Shown: one piece after another, positions 34,320 through 45,462 of the stretch
How positions within the stretch are numbered: position 1 is the stretch's first letter
How the letters are laid out: every line of letters starts with the position of its first letter
Program-made: the position numbers and the translations under genes
Source: Babesia bovis T2Bo
Taxonomy: Eukaryota; Apicomplexa; Aconoidasida; Piroplasmida; Babesiidae
DNA length: 64,000 nt
Assembly: GCF_000165395.2 (NCBI RefSeq)
Contig: NW_026261571.1
Span: forward strand, 706,501-770,500
Direction: 5' to 3'
The notes under the pieces: generated by a model
Database searches by the model: none
What the model saw: the letters and a program-made list of their open reading frames with translations, nothing else
Told to the model about the DNA's origin: nothing

Positions 34320-36594
34320 TCAGTACGTCCTTTCGAATGGTGGTATAGTTTCCATGTCGTCACCGAGTGTAGCGTCGATTACTGCACGATATGCAAGTTT
34401 AACGTCCTTGAGATCGTTTGAATCAAAATATGACAACGTGTGCTTCCTCCAATTCTCATCGTCCCTCTTCGGGTAATCTTCTCGTGAGTGAGCTCCTCTA
34501 GATTCTTTGCGTGCTTCAGCAGATGCTACAGTTTGCATAGCCTGGATTAGTAGATTTTCCAGTTCCAGGGTTTCATACAAGTCTGTGTTGAACGCAGGTG
34601 AAGTGTCATTAATCTTAACATCCTTGAATTTGTCGACACAATCACGTATCATCTTGACACCCTTTTGCAGTCGTTCTCCATCTCTGAATACGGCGACATT
34701 ATCTTGCATTGCCTTTTGCATTTCCAAACGGATTTCAGAAGTGGGAATGCCGTCCTTGGATGCTGTGCATAATAAACATAAAGCATAAAACCAGCTTACC
34801 AGTTGCCAATATCTTGGTTATCTTGTCAATAGTTGCGTCGACTGCGTTTTGGATAGCTTTCTCACTTGCTTTTGTAGCATCTCCAGGCTTGGAACTCTCC
34901 ATTACCGATAAAGCAGCCCTTTTACCAAAGACTACAATATCCAAGAGGCTGTTAGCACCTAGTCTATTAGCTCCGTGTACAGAAGCACATGCCGTTTCCC
35001 CGGCTGCGTACAACCCAGGGATCTTTGAGTTATCCCTATTTATAGCTTCAGCTCTCCAGTTGGTAGGAATGCCACCCATGTTGTAATGTACAGTTGGTAG
35101 CACTGGGATATATTGTTTCCTTGCATCAACACCTGCAAAGATTTTCGCTGTTTCAGTGATTCCAGGCAGCTTCTCACGGAATACCTCATCACTCAGGTGT
35201 GTCAGATCTAAGTAAATGTGGTCTTTGTTTGGTCCACAGCCTCTTCCTTCAAGAATTTCGCATGTCATAGCCCTGGATACAACATCACGAGAGGCAAGGT
35301 CCTTGGCCACAGGGGCATATCGACTCATAAAAGGCTCACCCTCAACATTACGTAGAATACCACCTTCACCGCGACAACCCTCAGTAATCAAGCACCCAGC
35401 GGGATATATACCCGTTGGGTGAAACTGAACGAACTCCATGTCCTGTAGTGGGAAGCCAGCACGTGACACAGCGGCATTACCATCTCCGGTACACATATGT
35501 GCTGAGGTACAACTAAAATAGCACCTTCCATAACCACCTGTTGCCAGAATAACGTGGTTAGTTTTAAACACATGTATTTCTCCGTTGGACATGCGCATAC
35601 AAATGCATCCTACTACCTGTCCGTTATCGTGCAGCAAATCTAGCAAAAAGTATTCAATAAAGAACTGGCATTTTTTGGCAAGTGACTGGCCATATAATGT
35701 ATGCAACATAGCATGTCCAGTCCTGTCAGCAGCGGCGGCGCAACGATAAGCTTGACCTCCCTTACCAAACTTCAGCGATTGCCCTCCGAATGCACGTTGA
35801 TATATTTTACCTTCCTCTGTTCGGCTGAACGGTAGACCATAGTTTTCAAGTTCGATGACTGCCTGTGGAGCTTCTTTGCACATATAGTGTATTGCGTCTT
35901 GGTCTCCTAGCCAATCAGATCCCTTGACTGTATCGTAAGCATGCCACCTCCAGTCATCTTCGGTCATGTTACCAAGGGCTGCGTTAATACCGCCCTGAGC
36001 GGCCACTGTATGACTCCTGGTTGGAAATAGCTTCGATACACATGCTGTCTTGTACCCAGTAGAACTGAGCTCAAGCGCAGCCCGCAGCCCAGCTCCACCC
36101 GCTCCGACTATAACCGCATCGTAAGTATGCTCAACAACCGTGTGACCTGTACATGAAATGTTAAAGTGCGGAACATGTAGTCTTCAGTGTTAATGTCTAT
36201 AACAAGAAATTCTTTTCCAAACACGAATGCAATATCACATCTCAATTAAATATAGCAACAGAGAAATATGACAAGTCATGGCGGAATATGTTTGTCTCAC
36301 GAAACCATGAAGACTGTAATACATAACAAGGCGCTGTAAATACAGAATACACATGAAAAACAATTTTAGTGGTTCCTGGCCACAATGGTAGATATATTAC
36401 CAACGAATATTGTTCAAAACAGAGCATGTAGTATAAATATACTTTTTATTATGCAACATATAACTCTGGTCATAGGAAGTCGAAATAGTCTACACTCCGA
36501 AAAACGTACCTGAGATGTTGCGACTTACAGCTTCGGAAGAAAACTTGCGTCCAAATTTGCTGAGTTTATTTATAATTCCCAAGTTGCTGAACAT
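34320..36594 (-). CDS. SDHA: Succinate dehydrogenase flavoprotein subunit, 3 exons
   Basis: Exons, in transcript order: 36510-36594, 34800-36146 and 34320-34762. Introns are 363 and 37 nt, both phase 1, giving 624 residues. The basic, Ser-rich start [20 protein letters not shown] is a mitochondrial presequence. It is followed by the FAD motif [20 protein letters not shown] and [17 protein letters not shown], which includes the histidine that carries covalent FAD (about residue 74). Substrate-site residues follow in [11 protein letters not shown] and NMGGIPTN, and the C terminus ends in PPFERTY, close to the usual SDHA ending. It is the catalytic subunit of complex II, oxidising succinate to fumarate at the mitochondrial inner membrane. 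The long first intron may hold regulatory sequence. Confidence 0.95.
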
Positions 36595-37280
36595 TGCGCT
36601 CTACAATGTATATAGAACGTCGGTGACGATGGTCTGAAATTCAATATCAACAGATAGGCTGTAATTTTCATTCAATCATTTAAAAACGGTTTTCTACGAT
36701 GTTAGTGAACTTAAAATTTGTAATATGAAATCAACATGAAGACGCATACGGGCGCTACTAGCCTAACATACCACACCCACTATCACATCAGTCATAACTA
36801 TAAAAGCAACACCAACAACACACATGTACCTTTTATTATTATTTCAGATTAAATTGAATGTGTGTGCCACAATCTTCCTTGTGTTCCTGTATTAACCAAG
36901 TATTTGTTACATTCATTCTTCATATTACTGATGCAATAAAAGCAACCATAACATATACATTAATGCCAAAAGCAGTTCTTTGGTACAGAGAAAGTCGTAT
37001 TATACACACTTATAATACGCGATGCTGTTTTTTTCATCCTTGAAAATGTTTGAATTTTCTTCTTACTATGTGTCTGTACTGTTGTCTTATGTACACCAAA
37101 GATTCACTTTAGCTCTTTACGAAAGCATACGTTGCTAGCATATATGTCCCCGAATTGCTCTCTATGAATTGATTAAAGGCCTGTATAATAGGGGTTTCCC
37201 CTACGTCTATAAGATCTGTTGAATGGTCAGAATGGTGCCTGAGAGCTGCTTTAGTATAACTCACTCTTTAGTCAAAGTAT
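36595..37280. other. Divergent promoter region between SDHA and an unknown gene
   Basis: About 690 bases of AT-rich DNA between two divergent starts. No coding feature supported. It should contain two promoters. Confidence 0.45.
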
Positions 37281-40005
37281 ATGGAATCCATCCTCTGTCT
37301 TATTATACGTAACTTTTATATGTATAGCAACCCATTAGTTTGCAGCCACGATGTTAACTCTTCCCTTTCCTCTGAATTGGGTATGATGGCTCATCCGGAA
37401 TCGTTAATGGCTTTACATAAAAGTTTATTTTGTTTAAGCTATATACAGAAGCCACGGATTGCTATGTAATGTATTTTGAATTGTGCGTAATGTTTTACAG
37501 AGACGTAGCCCTGGAGCACCTGGAACAGAGCAACGATACGGACCTAATACTATCTCATTTAATAGGGTTGCTATGCCACCCTACGGAATATGTACGTATT
37601 GAAAATAATGATTTGCAACATATACTCTCAAGGCTACTAAAGTCACAGGTTGGAGAACTCATGTTTATATAATGTGATATCAGAGACTTACCGGATTTAA
37701 TCGCATGATTGTGAATTACCACATCAATAGGATGCTCCCAAATAGAACCAAATTGTCTAATACACCATGTGGAGAGCAGAATTATAAACCTCATGCTCCT
37801 AAGGGTATAACTCCAACTACTACCAAAAGGCACCTCAACTTGAGCCATAATCGCATATCGTTTCGTTGCAAAGTACGGAAGCAGCATCTGGATGCCGAAT
37901 CTGTAAATTATTTTAATCCAACGAAACGGTGCTCTAACTGTAAAAGAAAGTGTCATAAACCAGAAGTTCCCTTGAATTCGTTACAAAGAAACTTGATGGA
38001 TGTTTACGGTAACAAGCACATGATGAATTATAGCGTCCAGTTAAATGGCAACTGCGATTATATGAATTATATGCAGCATTCCAATGACCATAACAGTGTT
38101 ATGATTCCATCCAATGATTCGGAACTGTGTGACTCTATGGGTAGTCTGTTAGATGCAACACAAAACTGTATAAATGGCGTGGACCTATTTCGGGAAAGGA
38201 ATCTCACCACACCGTATCTCATAGATGATGCAAAACATAGCTTGATTGGGTGGAAGCGCCACTTTATGCTGTTGAAACGCAGAATATTCCAAGTATGCAA
38301 TATACTCTTCATCAATATCAACGTGCCTTTTATTGCCGTAAGTCTTTTTTCACATGTTTTTCATAATATATCTACTAATACCCCTCTTGCAATCAGAAGT
38401 CGGTTGCGTTACATTTTCAACCATAGAGATGCTAACGACAAAAACGTGCAATCATCAGCATCAGAGTCAATCAGTGAAGATGACCAAACTATGCTATTTA
38501 TGTTAGCTGCAAACTGTTTGGAAATTGCACTGAGTCACCACAACGGCTTCGCACGTTTTGATCTATTCTCGATATTTTACTTTATGGTTTTCGTTGAATC
38601 CATATTGACTGCTAACATTAGGGATGCTGGTGATAGTAAGTATCAAACATTAATCCATCAATCAGATCATCCTTTGAAACAGCAGAAGCGTTGTAATTTG
38701 CATAATTACTCACTGAAGCGGAACCTAAAGTACCACCATGATATATTCAAAAGAGAGTTGTTTAATTTGGCTAAAGAAATAAAAAAGAATCGTGTTCTTT
38801 CGGTTGTTAACTTTAACATTTCGAATTGCTTAGAGGAGTTCATGCTAATGTCCCATGGTATTTACGGCATGAACCTCAATCTTAAGATGGGCCAAAGCAT
38901 CATTGGATTTACAAATTGTGCCCGTTATGGTTCAGTCTCTAGAGAATATGCAAACGGCCAGCATCGTAATAGTCATACTTCCAGATGCTTCCAGAGCACA
39001 TATATAGATGATTCAAGGTTGTATAATGGTAAAAACAAGACGCAATCTAAAATTATAAAACAACGGAATTACCACAGAATGGAAGGTGTCCTTTTAAAAA
39101 ATGAAAAAATCAACATTAAGGATACACCTGTAAGTAGCTACGGAGTACCACCGATAACTTATCCACCTTCTAAACAAGCCAATGCATTAGTTACTGAGTC
39201 ATCTGAGGTGTCAATACTTTTGCTCCAGCTATTACAATGCTCGGATTATTTCGAAATAATATGTGGTAATGGGATATTCGCTACACCTGGATGCAACATT
39301 AAATCGAACTCACTCATCGCAGCATTGGTTTTACGCTTTGTACTGGATATATACGTGGCAGTTACAGATGAAGTAATTCACCAAATGTTATCCACAAGAT
39401 CGCGAAAGTATCGTAAAAACACAGCTGATCCATTAGGTTTGGAATTTTTGTCAACATTCAAAGTCTACATGGGTGAAGACTATCGCATTATTTCGGATAA
39501 TAATTGCATACTGTATTTTGTGTTATTGGAAATCGATTGGATTTTCCACAAGGAAGGTATATACACTACATCTGAGTATATCAACCACCAGCAACTGTTG
39601 GATAGGACGCTTGAGTTGGATAGCGGATTTGGCAAAAGCTCACCCAGTGACATTTTCGAGTCACACTACCGTCTGTATGAGCAGATGGTCGGACTATTGA
39701 TCGGTACATCTCCATTAAACCCACGCACATCTCTCTGCGTAGATGCCTACAGGAATCGTAATTTGAGCTGGAACACATTTGATGAAGTAGATGTTCGTTG
39801 CGTGAAAGAAGAACACGAAATATACATTGGTCGGGAGATTTTAGACATATATTATTCAGATTTGACCCCTAAACAACCTTGTTTCAACCCTTATAAGTCG
39901 ATTTTTACACCCAAGTACTTTGCCATTACGAAGGACATTATATACAGGGTTAAAGCCGTTCTGTTGCTTTCGTATATGAGTCACCGACGAAGTCAAGAGC
40001 ATTAA
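37281..40005 (+). CDS. Hypothetical 884-residue protein, 3 exons
   Basis: Exons 37281-37465, 37501-37648 and 37684-40005 with two 35-nt introns, in phase, give 884 residues. Helical segments occur near the start (DVALEHLEQSNDTDLILSHL, LQHILSRLLKSQ). A Cys/Lys cluster (CSNCKRKCHKPE, about residue 190) resembles a small metal-binding knuckle. Hydrophobic helices follow (NILFININVPFIAVSLFSHV, MLFMLAANCLEIALSH). The C-terminal part is acidic and aromatic (HEIYIGREILDIYYSDLTPK). No signal peptide and no recognised domain. The many helices could indicate an ARM/HEAT-like scaffold, but no repeat is clear. Downstream RCL1 is co-oriented, starting 205 bases later. Confidence 0.65.
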
Positions 40006-40210
40006 CAATATTTTATACAACATTTTTTATAATTATTTTATATACTTTGCCATGTGTTCATAGAGCAAGTTTTTGTGCGGGTGGTAACCATGTGGCATTT
40101 TGGTAGTTTATTTCAAGGTCTATGATCATTAATAATGCAACATGATGACTATTTGGTGGTAATTGTAGCTAACAAATACGGTGTGTGAGATAAAACATCT
40201 AATCTAGAGA

Positions 40211-41606
40211 ATGGGAGCCACTCGTAGCACAACCGTTGTGAAGAAGGAGCGTCTTCTGAAGGAGATTGAGTTGGATTCTTTGTCTCATTTACGTATTGTT
40301 GCTGTGCTCGGATTCATTTCGAATACGTCTGTGATTATAAGAGATGTAAGTTGGTTGTGTTTTGATAACGTAGTATTTGTCCGGTCGTATCACATCAATG
40401 TTATTCTATGATTGTTAAGCGTCTACATCATATATACTCAATACGATATTTGGTCATAGAACAGTCAAATGTATTATATTCATTATAATTAGCATTACGT
40501 TGCTGAATAAAGCGGTTATTCGTTTGCAGAAACGCTCTTTATTGACTCATGAATCGCAACTTCTTTACTTACTTGCCAAAGTCACTCAAGGTGGCAGAAT
40601 TGAAGTGGACAAGGATATGGTAAAAATATACCCTGGTCGTATTGTAGGCGGCAAATTCAGATTTGAGTGTTCACCTATAGCCCCCTTGTCCTACTACCTG
40701 GAGCCACTTGTTTATCTGTCTGTGTTTTCATCTGAGCCCTTTCACATTACCCTGATACGCCAAGGTGGTGATGCGGTAGAAGAGGATTTTGTGAACAATT
40801 ACAGTTTGCTTGAAACTTTTTGTTCGAGCGCTACCCTTGTTTTACGTAAGATCGGTTGTACTTCTGTTGACTTCAAGTTTAAAGAGCCGTTCGAAGTAGT
40901 GTTTACAAACAGTCCGTTGGTACAGATTGCGCCTATGGACTTTTCAACGTTGAGTAAGGTTAAGAAGATACGGGGTAGTGTGATGGTACGCTGCCTCCAG
41001 CCTAGTTTGGGTACCAACGTTATTATCGGTTGTAAACATGTTCTCAGCCAAGTTTGTGACAATATTTACATTGATTTAGTATCACCAAAATCTGCAACCC
41101 AGCCCTATATATCCGTGTCGCTGATTGCTGAAGGCACCAACGTGGTTTACACTGCAGATCACACTATCTCGCTAAAAAATCAAGCAACGGAACCCGCTGT
41201 TCCTGCTATAAGTGGCAATACCAGTCTTTCTAAGATACTGGAGATCGCACAAAGAAAGTCATCGCAACCTGAACCTTCTGCAACACCCAACGATGTTACT
41301 CCAAGCATTCATGAGCATTATGAGGCCATTGGAGCTAGTGTGGCACGAAGGTTACTCGGAGAAATACAGCTTAAAGGGGTATTTGATACAACCCATCAGC
41401 ATCTTCCATTGATATTCATGGCAATGTCAGGAGATTATCAGATATCTGTGCTACGCATGGGACGCATGAATGATTATTCCGTCCAGATGCTCCGCAAAAT
41501 AAAGCAGTTTCTTGGTGTGACATTCATATTCGAGGAAGAAGAGGACTCAATACTGCTTAAGTGCGTCGGCAGCAGCTTCCACAATAGTGGTATAACTACC
41601 TTCTAA
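40211..41606 (+). CDS. RCL1: RNA 3'-terminal phosphate cyclase-like protein RCL1, 2 exons
   Basis: Exons 40211-40345 and 40530-41606, with a 184-nt phase-0 intron, give 403 residues. The N terminus has a family-like RxV..L..ISNTSVIIRD strand. It is followed by LLYLLAKVTQGGRIEVDKDM, YPGRIVGGKFRFECSP and ISYYLEPL-type helices (PLSYYLEPLVYLSVFSSEP). A KVKKIRGSVMVRCLQP segment corresponds to the family's GKIKRIRG. RCL1 is a cyclase-fold protein of the small-subunit processome. It works with BMS1 at an early 18S pre-rRNA cleavage and is not thought to have cyclase activity. The insertions (about residues 235-280, Ser/Pro-rich) and C-terminal Glu-rich loop are variable. RtcA-type cyclase is less likely because its active-site histidine region is not recognisable. 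Confidence 0.8.
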
Positions 41607-41823
41607 TATGTTGATTATTAGCTGTACTGCATAAGGTCATGTGTACCTGTGAGTTGATTATGTAAATTGTTTCTATAGATCCATGGGCAATGCGGATGCA
41701 GTTAATGTAGAATATATCAATTTCATATGTTAGTTGTAATCTACAATGCTACAAACATTTATCAACTCCACCTGATTGTAATTCTATACGCTAGCAACAT
41801 TAATGAAGTAACCCATCTGTGAT

Positions 41824-43332
41824 CTATTCGTTGTTTTTCTTTTCGGCATATGGAATGAACTCCACACCGCCCATATACGGAACCAATACCTTGGGTACAA
41901 TAAGTCCATGTGGTGTTTGGTAGTTTTCCAGAATACAGCATAACGTACGCTGGGAGGCTACCAGCGTGCCATTTAACATATGACAGAGCTGTCTCTGGGA
42001 CGTGTCTTTCTCAAAGTATTTTGTATTAAGGTCGCAAGATTGGTAATCAGTGCAATTTGAACACGACACGAGTTCACGGTATGCCGCCATTTCTGGGAAA
42101 TATGCCTCGAGGTCATATTTCTTTGCTGCCGCATTGTTGAGTGCTCCTGCCACTATGGATACCACTCGGTAGGGAAGATTTAGCGATTGGTAGAACTCCT
42201 TTGATATGTTAATCATTTCATCATGATGTTTCCACGAATCCTCCGCGCCACAGACTACAAACTGCTCTACCTTTTGGAATTGATGTATCCTGAAAATTCC
42301 CCTTAGGTCACGACCATGTGCTCCTGCCTCCCTCCTGAAGCACGTGGAGAGACCTGCATACTTTAGGGGCAACTCCTTTATTGAGTACGTCTCATTCCTG
42401 TGAAGCGCAGCAATAGGTTGCTCGCTAGTGGCTATCAGGTACAGCTTCTCACGTTCGTAATCTTCATCCTTAAGTTCTGTGCTAGGATGATTGTTGTCAT
42501 TGCTGGCACTACTTTCATTGTGCCTCAATGGAGGTATACAGTATAAAGTCTCTTCGAAATCACCTAATTCGGCACACTCGCGCATAATGTCCTTCTTCAT
42601 GAAATAAGGTGGCATGACTGCATCGTAACCCCTGCGTGTAAGGAAGTCTATACCGTACTGTATTATGGCCAGGTTAAGTAAGCAGCACTGTCCCCTAAGG
42701 TAATAGCCTCTGTGTCCGGCAACCTCAATACCTTTCTTAAGGTTTACTCCATTAAGGTTAAGCATCACATCACAGTGGCTTAATACAGGCCATGGAGGTA
42801 GACGTATACCATGTTCGCCCACGGTTTTAGTCTCGGTTGTACTGTACTCCTTTATATCACGAGATTGGATATAATCTTCCCAACCGTACTTTGATGGTTC
42901 CCAATGTGATACAACTGCATTTTCATCCTCATCCTTGGATGCTACCGTATCTTCTGATACGATGTTACCAACAGATCTCAGCAACACATCACGATTTTTA
43001 CTAAGGGCATTTGCCTTATTTAACAGATCTGCCAGTTCTGACTTGTGGCTCTCGGCTTCTCCCTTTAGCTGTTCTATAAGAACCGATTTCTCGATAGAAT
43101 TCCCATCTGCATCAACCGCTGGGATTTTATTGGATACAACCATGCCAATTTTCTTTGAAATTTCGTTATAATGTCTCTTTGCTTGCTCATAAGCATGATT
43201 AGCTCTTTTCCATTCCTCGTCTGCCGCGATCACCGAGTCGACCATAGAGTTGGCGACACACCTACGTGATTCCGAGGCTCTGAGGAGCTGTAGGAGGTTG
43301 CTGTTTCTGAAATACTTGATATCTAGTACCAT
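41824..43332 (-). CDS. SERS: Seryl-tRNA synthetase, cytosolic type
   Basis: A single-exon 502-residue protein. It has an N-terminal antiparallel coiled-coil arm (about residues 40-130) with NEISKKIGMVVSNK and SELADLLNKANALSKNRDVL. The class II catalytic domain has motif 2 (CFRREAGAHGRDLRGIFRIH, about 335-355) and motif 3 (LNGTLVASQRTLCCILENYQ, about 450-470). GHRGYYLRGQCCLLNLAII is also typical of eukaryotic SerRS. The enzyme charges tRNA(Ser) and tRNA(Sec) with serine using ATP. The start MVLDIKYFRNSN matches eukaryotic cytosolic enzymes, and there is no presequence. A small Ser/Asn-rich insert (HNESSASNDNNHPSTELKD, about 275-293) is unusual. Confidence 0.94.
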   Translation of the reverse strand: MVLDIKYFRNSNLLQLLRASESRRCVANSMVDSVIAADEEWKRANHAYEQAKRHYNEISKKIGMVVSNKIPAVDADGNSIEKSVLIEQLKGEAESHKSELADLLNKANALSKNRDVLLRSVGNIVSEDTVASKDEDENAVVSHWEPSKYGWEDYIQSRDIKEYSTTETKTVGEHGIRLPPWPVLSHCDVMLNLNGVNLKKGIEVAGHRGYYLRGQCCLLNLAIIQYGIDFLTRRGYDAVMPPYFMKKDIMRECAELGDFEETLYCIPPLRHNESSASNDNNHPSTELKDEDYEREKLYLIATSEQPIAALHRNETYSIKELPLKYAGLSTCFRREAGAHGRDLRGIFRIHQFQKVEQFVVCGAEDSWKHHDEMINISKEFYQSLNLPYRVVSIVAGALNNAAAKKYDLEAYFPEMAAYRELVSCSNCTDYQSCDLNTKYFEKDTSQRQLCHMLNGTLVASQRTLCCILENYQTPHGLIVPKVLVPYMGGVEFIPYAEKKNNE

Positions 43333-43613
43333 TTTAACTTTGTTCTATATAGAGACGAGGCAAAATGATGTATCCAAAACAATAGTTGTCCAATAGAGCG
43401 GAACGAAATGTGCATAGGGGGTAGTCACGCACTATTAACGTCAGACTAATAGTTCAAGTACTTCAAGGATGCGACACAAATTAAAATATTTTGATTGAAT
43501 AAGTATATATAGTTGTTGGACAAAACCCGATGCGCGCTTCGGTTTGATTTATAACTATATAGGTCACGATAGTTTTGTCAATTTGCCAATGACTTGTTCA
43601 ATGAACATATCTA

Positions 43614-45192
43614 CTAAAGTTGACATCCCAAGTCAAAGAAATCATCTTGTTCAGCTCTCTTATACTCGTCTATGAGCAATTGAGAGATGTCGCGGGAATG
43701 TTCCATTTCTTCGAAATTACCCTGGCCATCCGGACTACTGAACATTGCTTCTTTCCTGTTGTACCAATATGATCTATATGGCATTTAAGCTTACTTATAA
43801 TTGTCCAAAAACGCTCTTCTACTGTAGAGTTTATCAAATTGTTGTATACAGCGTTGAAATAACTGCGAACTATGTGCTGCAGTTACCTATAGCTTACCCC
43901 GGCTATCGAAGTGTGATTTGCCAGTAGCAGTCCTGACACCTTGTGTTGTTGTGGTACGTATGGTGAATGTTTGGATAGCGCTACTTGGATAGATGCTGGG
44001 TTCCACTTGATAAATTCCACTAGCTTCCGCTCCCTAATCCTCTGCAGGCTCTTGTGTATTTCTGTCGGATCCACGTCGCCCATGATTACATTTAGCGCTG
44101 ACATATATTTGCCATCTTTCATAGGGGCAGACATCTGCATTTTATGTATACGAATATATAGACATACCATCACATTCTGTGTTTGGAATAAACGACGCAT
44201 AACGTCAAGAACAGTGGTCTTCTGTATTGATGAAACGTGCTTTTGTAGTGTTAATGGAGTATAAGATGTGATGAGAAAATGGCAACGAGGCACTGCGATG
44301 AGTGAGGCCATGAGGCCCAGTAAGTCATTGTTAATGGGTCCCGGATACCTCAGTGTGGCGGTGGATGCAGCCATTACATTAGATACCTAAGCAAAAATAG
44401 TGTATACATAATGTAATCACTCACTAATGTGTTTGTTTCTTGTATTGATGGAGTTGTGACTTTTAATTTCTCCACTAAAATGCGATTGAGTGCAGCATTG
44501 TCGAGTACAACGACAGAGTCCGCGTTCAGGGTTAAACGTTTTAGCGTTAGTATGCTGTTGTAGGGTTGAACAACCACGTCACTGGTCTCAGTGGTGAGGT
44601 GAGGGAATACAGAGTAAGTCTGTATAAGCCTCTTGGGATACTTTTCATTTAGACTTTCTAGAAGGTAACTTCCCATACCACTTCCAGTACCACCAGAAAT
44701 AGAATGGCAAAGAACGAAACCTTCTAGTGAGTCAGAACCATCGGCTTCTCTGTCGATAATATCAAATAACTCATCCTGCACTCTATCGGCAGTGGCATAT
44801 CCTCTTGCCCAGTTGTTTCCAGCACCACCTCCATCCTTTGAAAGAAATACGTTCTCTGGGTTATAAAGTCGCTGGTATTCAGATGTCTGAGGGAAAATAT
44901 CATTTCCAAGTTGTAACCTACCATGATTCCATGGACCACCCTAGGTTCAAGGTCGAAAAGTACCGCCCTTGGGATGTAATGCTCATCATCAGCCTGATAA
45001 AAGAAGACATCTTTCCTATCATGGTGATAATTTTGGTTCCCAATTACATGCCCTTCCTGGTTATGGATTAGCGAAGGTTCTAGATAACATTACCTGGTCA
45101 ATGCCGTGCTCAGCACAGAGCTGCTTCCAGAATTCTATACCTATTTGGTTACCGCACTGGCCAACTTGCAGTGTGATTATTTCTTTCGGCAT
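43614..45192 (-). CDS. TUBG: Gamma-tubulin, 7 exons
   Basis: Exons, in transcript order: 45094-45192, 44922-45056, 44425-44886, 44168-44386, 43898-44134, 43795-43862 and 43614-43773. Introns are 37, 35, 38, 33, 35 and 21 nt. Total 459 residues, normal for the family. Landmarks are [48 protein letters not shown], the GTP-binding loop [48 protein letters not shown] and [13 protein letters not shown]. Gamma-tubulin nucleates microtubules at spindle plaques in dividing piroplasms. The last intron, at 43774-43794, is only 21 nt. It must be removed, because reading through hits an in-frame stop right after NYK. The 3' end is acidic, as usual. Confidence 0.94.
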
Positions 45193-45462
45193 CGTCACAA
45201 CATATGTATCAAGGGGCGGAATACTGTTCGGAGCGACAGCAGAATCCAATACCAAGAGCACAGCCCATATAGGTCAAATGTGTGTAATTTCGGTACACAC
45301 AACCGTATAATATTATGTACTTCAATTAATTCGCGTTTCTCGTTATTGGGTGACATTAACACATCCATATAACGTAGGTATATATTCATGTATCACATTC
45401 ATATATACAATGTTTTTAAAAATTAATGTGTATGGGTTTTTTGATTAAAATATTATATATAT

